NCBI GenBank assembly: GCA_050946255.1
Contig: JBMNUL010000096.1
Coordinates: forward strand, 1-10,193
Origin: JBMNUL01 sp050946255
Lineage (GTDB): Bacteria; Actinomycetota; Coriobacteriia; Coriobacteriales; CADBOM01
Direction: 5' to 3'
DNA length: 10,193 nt
In this document: positions 7,025 through 10,193 of the stretch, piece by piece
Layout of the letters: every line of letters begins with the position of its first letter
Position numbering within the stretch: position 1 is the first letter of the stretch
Program-made: the position numbers and the translations under genes
The notes under the pieces: generated by a model
The model's input: only the letters and a program-made list of their open reading frames with translations
Databases searched by the model: none
What the model was told of the DNA's origin: nothing

Positions 7025-7999
7025 TTACTCCGTAGCTTGTCCTCTCAATCGCGTGGAGAGAAGCCAGCTGCCCCGAGCTTTGCGAGCGAGAGGGTGCTGT
7101 GGACCGGGCACAGGGCAACGGGGGCCCTCGGAGGAGGCGTAGTAGCCTGCGGTGCTCACAGGGCCACATCGTCCCCGTTGCGCATCTTGAAGACCTTGTG
7201 GACGAACTCGTACCAGCTCCCGGCGCGCCCGGAGCCGGCGAGGTCGTAGGTCACGTAGGGCGCATAACTGTCCAGTAGGTGGATGATGGCGTTCGCCTTT
7301 GGCGCCGATGAGGTAAGTCACCCTAGACGCCCTCTGGTGAGGACCACCCAGACGGCACGCAAGTGGTCCTGTGCGAATCCAGTCTCGCATGTTTCTGCCG
7401 TCGCCATAGAGCTTCAGACGGGCACCGCAGATGATGCTGGTCGCATGGCGCGGGATGAATTTCTCCACGTGTTGGTAGAGGCAGTAATTGTTGGAGCAGT
7501 TGGAGATGGTCGTGTGGACGCCGTAGGTGCGGTGCCACGTACGAATCAGCAGGTCAGACGAGGCCTTGGTGGAGTTGTAGGGACTCGAGGGCCTGTGGGG
7601 GTCATCGGGCTCGAAGCGGCGTGAATCGTCGAGCGCGAGGCCGCCGTACACCTCGTCGGTGGAGATGTGGTGGTAGCGGACGTCGTAGGCGCGGCAGGCC
7701 TCCACGGCGATGAAGCCCTCGCCAATCATGAACGCCTGCATCAAGCCGTTGGGCTCGGGCTCCTCGGTGTGGAAGAGGCTGACGTCGAGGTCGAAGCCGT
7801 CCTCGAGCAGGTTCTCGAAGTAGGGCAGATCACGCGGTGTTGGGACGCTTAGGATGTCCTTGACACCTACGAGCATGAACATGGAGAGCGGGAAGTAGAC
7901 CATAGGATTGTCGTAGACCGGCAAGAGCTGCTTGGACGTGACCGAGGTGAGCAGATGCAGACGCGTCCCGGAGCCGCCCATGAGAATGATTCCCCTCAT
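7025..7999 (-). pseudogene. Collapsed rmlA-rmlB-rmlD (dTDP-L-rhamnose synthesis) remnant
   Basis: RmlA, RmlB, RmlC and RmlD convert glucose-1-phosphate to dTDP-L-rhamnose. This frame is a patchwork of three of them. Residues 1-97 are the RmlA N-terminus (IILMGGSGTRL, TSKQLLPVYDNPMVYFPLS, GLMQAFMIGE) and stop before the catalytic Asp. From about residue 98 (near 7708) it is RmlB, entered in frame: ACRAYDVRYHHISTDEVYGG, SSPYNSTKASSDLL with the Y-x-x-x-K pair, and NCSNNY, without the NAD-binding start. RmlB is frameshifted near 7369 and again near 7320, where TYLIGAKGE resumes. From about 7291 another frame gives the RmlD end (LDSYAPYVTYDLAGSGRAG, SWYEFVHKVF), then VSTAGYYASS in the first frame and HSTLSLAKLGAAGFSPRD, followed by a TGA at 7047-7045. 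No enzyme can be made. It begins with an ATGA overlap with the upstream glycosyltransferase, the old operon arrangement. It is more GC-rich than its neighbours. Confidence 0.85.
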
Positions 8000-8889
8000 G
8001 TTGTCGGCCTATTTTTCTTTACCTCTAATGCTGCTCGCCTTCCGGCGCGGTTACCCAATGCACGGGCGAGACAATCGATGCCGAATCTAATCACTTCGGC
8101 AAACTTTCCCTCTGAGAGAAGCTCGCCACTTACCACTTTAACCAAACGAGCTCCCTCGCCCGACTCCTTGGCACCGCCAAGATCACCTCTGTGCTCCTCG
8201 ATGAAAAAGCCAACTGCGACATTCCTCCGATATTGCTCGCGGAAGGAAAGATTGTGCGAGTGGATGACCGCTGCGCTGGGTTCATACGCAACCTTGTATC
8301 CAGCATATAACAGCGAGGCGGCCATCAGCATATCTTCATTGGTGTCCACTTCTTGAAAGCCGCCGCACTTGAGATATGGATCACGTCTGTAAGCGGAGCA
8401 CACATCGCTTGCGAAGAATGTCTTTATCCCCATCCTATCCAGGTCATCGATGCTCCTCACATTACCTGAGTCGGGATAGTTGAATTGCCTGACAAGTTGT
8501 TCGTAACGTCTGGCATCAGCCTTGGGAACCTGTCTACCGCACACTAAGGCGATGGTCTCGTCTTCCTGCATTGGTTCAATAAGATTTTTTAGATAATCAT
8601 CTGACGTAGGCAGTGCGTCTTGTGTCAGAAAGCAAACGAACTCGCCAGTGGTTCGCAAGAAAGCCTGATGACGAGTGAGCCCATGGTTAAACTCCTTACG
8701 CCTGATGCAATAAGTTGTAACAAAATCAAATTGCCTGGCGATGTCAAGTGTCCGATCGTTGGATTCAGAATCTACGACGAGAACCTCTGTCGGACGCATG
8801 CTCTGCTCGCTAAGGAGCTCAAGCAATTCGGCGATTTCCGACTCGGCGTTGAGAGTGGGAACAATGACGCTAATGGCCGCGGTTTTCAT
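7996..8889 (-). CDS. Glycosyltransferase family 2, rhamnosyltransferase-like
   Basis: This 297-residue GT-A glycosyltransferase resembles bacterial rhamnosyltransferases, which move rhamnose from dTDP-L-rhamnose onto a lipid-linked glycan. The features are ISVIVPTLNAE (6-16), VVDSESNDRT (38-47), EFNHGLTRHQAF (66-77), the metal site in FLTQDALPT (87-95), a SDVCSAYRR acceptor block (161-169) and NEDMLMA (184-190). The F-N-H-G and T-Q-D-A patterns are those of the rhamnosyltransferase subgroup. The start is ATG 8889, with CAGGATC upstream. The stop overlaps the ATG of the rml remnant (ATGA), consistent with a former co-translated rhamnose operon. The residue blocks used for substrate contacts all look intact, so it is likely functional if dTDP-rhamnose is made elsewhere in the genome. 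An alternative dTDP- or other deoxy-sugar donor cannot be excluded. Confidence 0.85.
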   Translation of the reverse strand: MKTAAISVIVPTLNAESEIAELLELLSEQSMRPTEVLVVDSESNDRTLDIARQFDFVTTYCIRRKEFNHGLTRHQAFLRTTGEFVCFLTQDALPTSDDYLKNLIEPMQEDETIALVCGRQVPKADARRYEQLVRQFNYPDSGNVRSIDDLDRMGIKTFFASDVCSAYRRDPYLKCGGFQEVDTNEDMLMAASLLYAGYKVAYEPSAAVIHSHNLSFREQYRRNVAVGFFIEEHRGDLGGAKESGEGARLVKVVSGELLSEGKFAEVIRFGIDCLARALGNRAGRRAALEVKKNRPTT

Positions 8890-9015
8890 TAGATGATCCT
8901 GCCGACGATGCTATTGGTTCGCTCTTCAAAAAGAGCTCTTGAGCTGGCAGCAAAGCCATCGAAGCCCTGCAGATACGATATCTTGTACTGCGTGCGGCGC
9001 GAATTGCACCTTATT

Positions 9016-9029
9016 GTTGTCGCGACAAC
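9016..9029. promoter_or_regulatory. 14-bp perfect palindrome, possible operator
   Basis: GTTGTCGCGACAAC reads identically on both strands. It lies 126 bases upstream of the first cluster glycosyltransferase start (8889), where a dimeric repressor could bind. No promoter elements of good quality are visible beside it, and a perfect 14-bp palindrome is not rare enough in 10 kb to be significant alone. Confidence 0.2.
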
Positions 9030-9240
9030 GACTTTCTCCACCGCAATTCCAATCGATCGTTTGCCTTGGGAACACAATGCTCTAATTGAACATTATTGTC
9101 GAGTGCGAGGGCCTGATAGAGTCGTGAGGTATCTCTGGCTCAGAAGGCCATTGAGTTCGGAGAGAGGCTGGCCCTACAGCGCGGTATCGTCAGAAAAATG
9201 AACCGATAAAGCTGATTGCCGACCGTTGGCCAATGTGTTC

Positions 9241-9399
9241 TCAACAGTGCATTTCGTAATAGCTGTTGCCTTGAATGGTATGACCGGAATAGGCATGGCA
9301 ATTTTCTTCGCAAGCAACAATATCCGATGAGATGAACCCGAAACAACATGGCGGCATGCATGACCAACATTCTTGCTTTCCCGCCACCTTGTCGCCCAT
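9241..9399 (-). CDS. Possible 52-residue cysteine-rich peptide (doubtful)
   Basis: From ATG 9399 a minus frame encodes 52 residues with seven cysteines: ECWSC and PPCC early, ACEENC in the middle, and a final MHC before the TGA. The stretch CWSCMPPCCFGF and the C-x3-C pair could suggest a metal-binding or disulfide-rich peptide. There is only a weak GTGAG site upstream, no signal peptide and no maturation genes nearby. It starts only 2 bases past the HD gene stop (9406-9404). Another frame across the same DNA is equally open (9174-9396), so coding is unproven and chance is the default explanation. Confidence 0.15.
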   Translation of the reverse strand: MGDKVAGKQECWSCMPPCCFGFISSDIVACEENCHAYSGHTIQGNSYYEMHC

Positions 9400-9403
9400 G
9401 TGC

Positions 9404-9913
9404 TCACGGTATGTTGTTGGTGTCCCTCGATGCAAGCGCGCTCACCTTGAGCAGGATGCCCCCGGCGGTCTCGCGGCCGGCCACCGCCTTGTCCGCCAGG
9501 CACACGACCCACGCCTCGACGTGACGGGGCGGGATGGGGACCAGCGGGAACATGTGGCGCCGGATGCACTCCTCGCACCTGCCGGAGACGCCGAAGTCCG
9601 TGCGAGCGTTCTCCGCTGCGTAGCTGGGGTGCAGGAACGCGTGATGCGGCCTCGCCGTGCGGGGGAGGTGCCAGTCGTAGTCGAAGTAGTCGTGCAGCAG
9701 CGCGCCGCGGACGAGCACACGCGTGTCGACGCTCACCCCCGCGGCAGCCAGCGCCGAAGCAAGGTGGAGGCTCGCCCGCGTCACGGCGAGCGAATGGTCG
9801 AAGACGCTCGTCGTTCCGTGCTGGACGTAGCCCTCCTCGCGGCGCATGCCGTCGGAGGCCAGGATGTCTGCGGCGTAGCGCGCGATTATCGCGTCGGCTT
9901 CGGTGTCGTCCAC
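9404..9913 (-). CDS. HD-domain phosphohydrolase family protein
   Basis: HD-domain proteins are metal-dependent phosphohydrolases acting on nucleotides and similar substrates; this subgroup has no defined substrate. In 169 residues the expected metal-ligand pattern is visible: QHGTTSVFDHSLAVTR (31-46) with H40, ALLHDYFDYDWH (71-82) with the H74-D75 pair, HHAFLHPSYAAEN (90-102), RRHMFPL (118-124) and VCLADKAVA (137-145) with D141. It therefore appears to have an intact active centre. It starts with GTG at 9913, 17 bases after the ABC ATPase stop, so the two form an operon. Codon use is GC-rich. The C-terminus (about residues 157-169, ALASRDTNNIP) coincides with the drop in GC and may be a replaced or truncated tail created when the cluster boundary formed. 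Confidence 0.8.
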   Translation of the reverse strand: MDDTEADAIIARYAADILASDGMRREEGYVQHGTTSVFDHSLAVTRASLHLASALAAAGVSVDTRVLVRGALLHDYFDYDWHLPRTARPHHAFLHPSYAAENARTDFGVSGRCEECIRRHMFPLVPIPPRHVEAWVVCLADKAVAGRETAGGILLKVSALASRDTNNIP

Positions 9914-9930
9914 GGGTGGGCTCGCAGGGC

Positions 9931-10193
9931 CTAGTTCAGCAGCATGCGGTCGTTGGCGAACTCGCTGCCGGCAGCCTGCTCGAACTTCTTCAGCAGGTCC
10001 GCGACCGTGAGGCTGGACTTCTCCTCGCCCTCGACGTCGTAGATGATCTCGCCCTCGTTCATCATTATGAGGCGGTTGCCCATCCGGATCGCGTCGTTCA
10101 TGTTGTGCGTGACCATGATCGTCGTGAGGTTCGCCTGGGCGACGATCTTCTCGGTGATGCCGAGCACGAGCTGCGCGGTCTTGGGGTCGAGCG
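9931..10193 (-). CDS. ABC transporter ATP-binding protein, C-terminal part
   Basis: Only the last 87 residues or so are in the window; the start lies beyond the right edge. The visible part begins at the D-loop (LDPKTAQ) just after the Walker B region. It continues with ITEKIVAQANLTTIMVTHNM, which contains the switch histidine (H-loop), then DAIRMGNRLIMMNEGEIIYD, a C-terminal EKSSLTVADLLKKFEQ block and a short tail ending in MLLN before the TAG at 9933-9931. The N-R-L-I-M-M-x-E-G-x-I-I-Y-D-V wording is typical of ATPases paired with ABC-type substrate-binding proteins of the tryptophan/tyrosine (TrpX-like) group. The substrate is inferred from that style only. The Walker A and signature motifs are outside the window. 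It is probably the last transporter gene before the HD-domain gene. Confidence 0.8.
   Translation of the reverse strand, partial: LDPKTAQLVLGITEKIVAQANLTTIMVTHNMNDAIRMGNRLIMMNEGEIIYDVEGEEKSSLTVADLLKKFEQAAGSEFANDRMLLN

Larger units (their letters stand above)
8890..9403. other. Gene-poor stretch, 514 bp, between host flank and cluster
   Basis: I see no gene I can name. A minus frame of 62 codons (9077-8889) begins with TTG and ends in TAATG overlapping the next gene's ATG. Its content (YLQGFDGFAASSRALFEERT) is protein-like but unrecognised, and the frame continues upstream with two stops, so it may be a gene remnant. A plus-strand frame at 8893-9201 looks like its shadow. A hairpin (GCTCTT, loop, AAGAGC; plus strand 8921-8936) lies 32 bases before the glycosyltransferase start, and a 14-bp palindrome lies at 9016-9029. 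Composition falls from GC-rich to mixed at about 9403-9440, the cluster boundary. Confidence 0.4.

Noticed and set aside
7283..7624. Plus-strand frames at 7283-7624, 7667-7852 and 6926-7249
   Set aside because: Antisense shadows of the GC-rich rml remnant.
7025..7999. An intact glucose-1-phosphate thymidylyltransferase (rmlA), as the open frame suggests
   Set aside because: Only the first 97 residues match RmlA; the rest is RmlB and RmlD in several frames, so it is a remnant.
8893..9201. A 102-residue plus-strand frame
   Set aside because: No recognisable motif, no ribosome-binding site of note, orientation opposite to all neighbours.
9332..9934. A 200-residue plus-strand frame over the HD gene
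   Set aside because: Arg- and Val-rich antisense of a GC-rich gene; the HD motifs are on the minus strand.
1..10193. CRISPR array, tRNA or rRNA genes, toxin-antitoxin or other defence system
   Set aside because: No regularly spaced repeats, no tRNA-like cloverleaf noticed, and no defence-gene motifs in any frame.

Overview
The window is a low-GC polysaccharide-biosynthesis cluster set between GC-rich DNA at both ends. Every gene I can support reads on the minus strand, so the transcriptional order runs from the right edge to the left. The GC-rich flanks, the frequent GTG/TTG starts and the RmlB and RmlD sequence style suggest an actinobacterium, most likely of the Coriobacteriia (Olsenella/Atopobium/Collinsella type). 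That taxonomic call is inference from sequence style, not a measured match.

Right flank (10193 to about 9404): the C-terminal end of an ABC transporter ATPase, followed 17 bp later by an HD-domain hydrolase gene. Both are GC-rich and look like host chromosome. A 514-bp stretch (8890-9403) without a convincing gene separates them from the cluster. It holds a 14-bp perfect palindrome and a cysteine-rich small ORF of doubtful reality.

Cluster (8889 to 1427): a family 2 glycosyltransferase of rhamnosyltransferase type; a collapsed remnant of the dTDP-rhamnose operon (rmlA start, rmlB middle and rmlD end fused and frameshifted); a family 4 glycosyltransferase; a WbsX-type protein overlapping a second family 2 glycosyltransferase; a decayed membrane-protein reading frame; the tail of an IS21-type istB; and a Wzy-like polymerase followed by a terminator-like hairpin. 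Three glycosyltransferases, WbsX and Wzy would together build and polymerise a short repeat unit on a lipid carrier. The initiating phosphotransferase, the flippase, a chain-length regulator and intact sugar-nucleotide genes are not in the window and would have to come from elsewhere.

Left flank (1063 to 1): two dead transposase genes back to back. One resembles an orfA/helix-turn-helix transposase subunit. The other is an IS110-family transposase with in-frame stops, a deleted catalytic segment and a frameshift. With the istB tail inside the cluster, they show repeated insertion and decay around this locus. I found no clear new system. The most unusual object is the three-part rml remnant.
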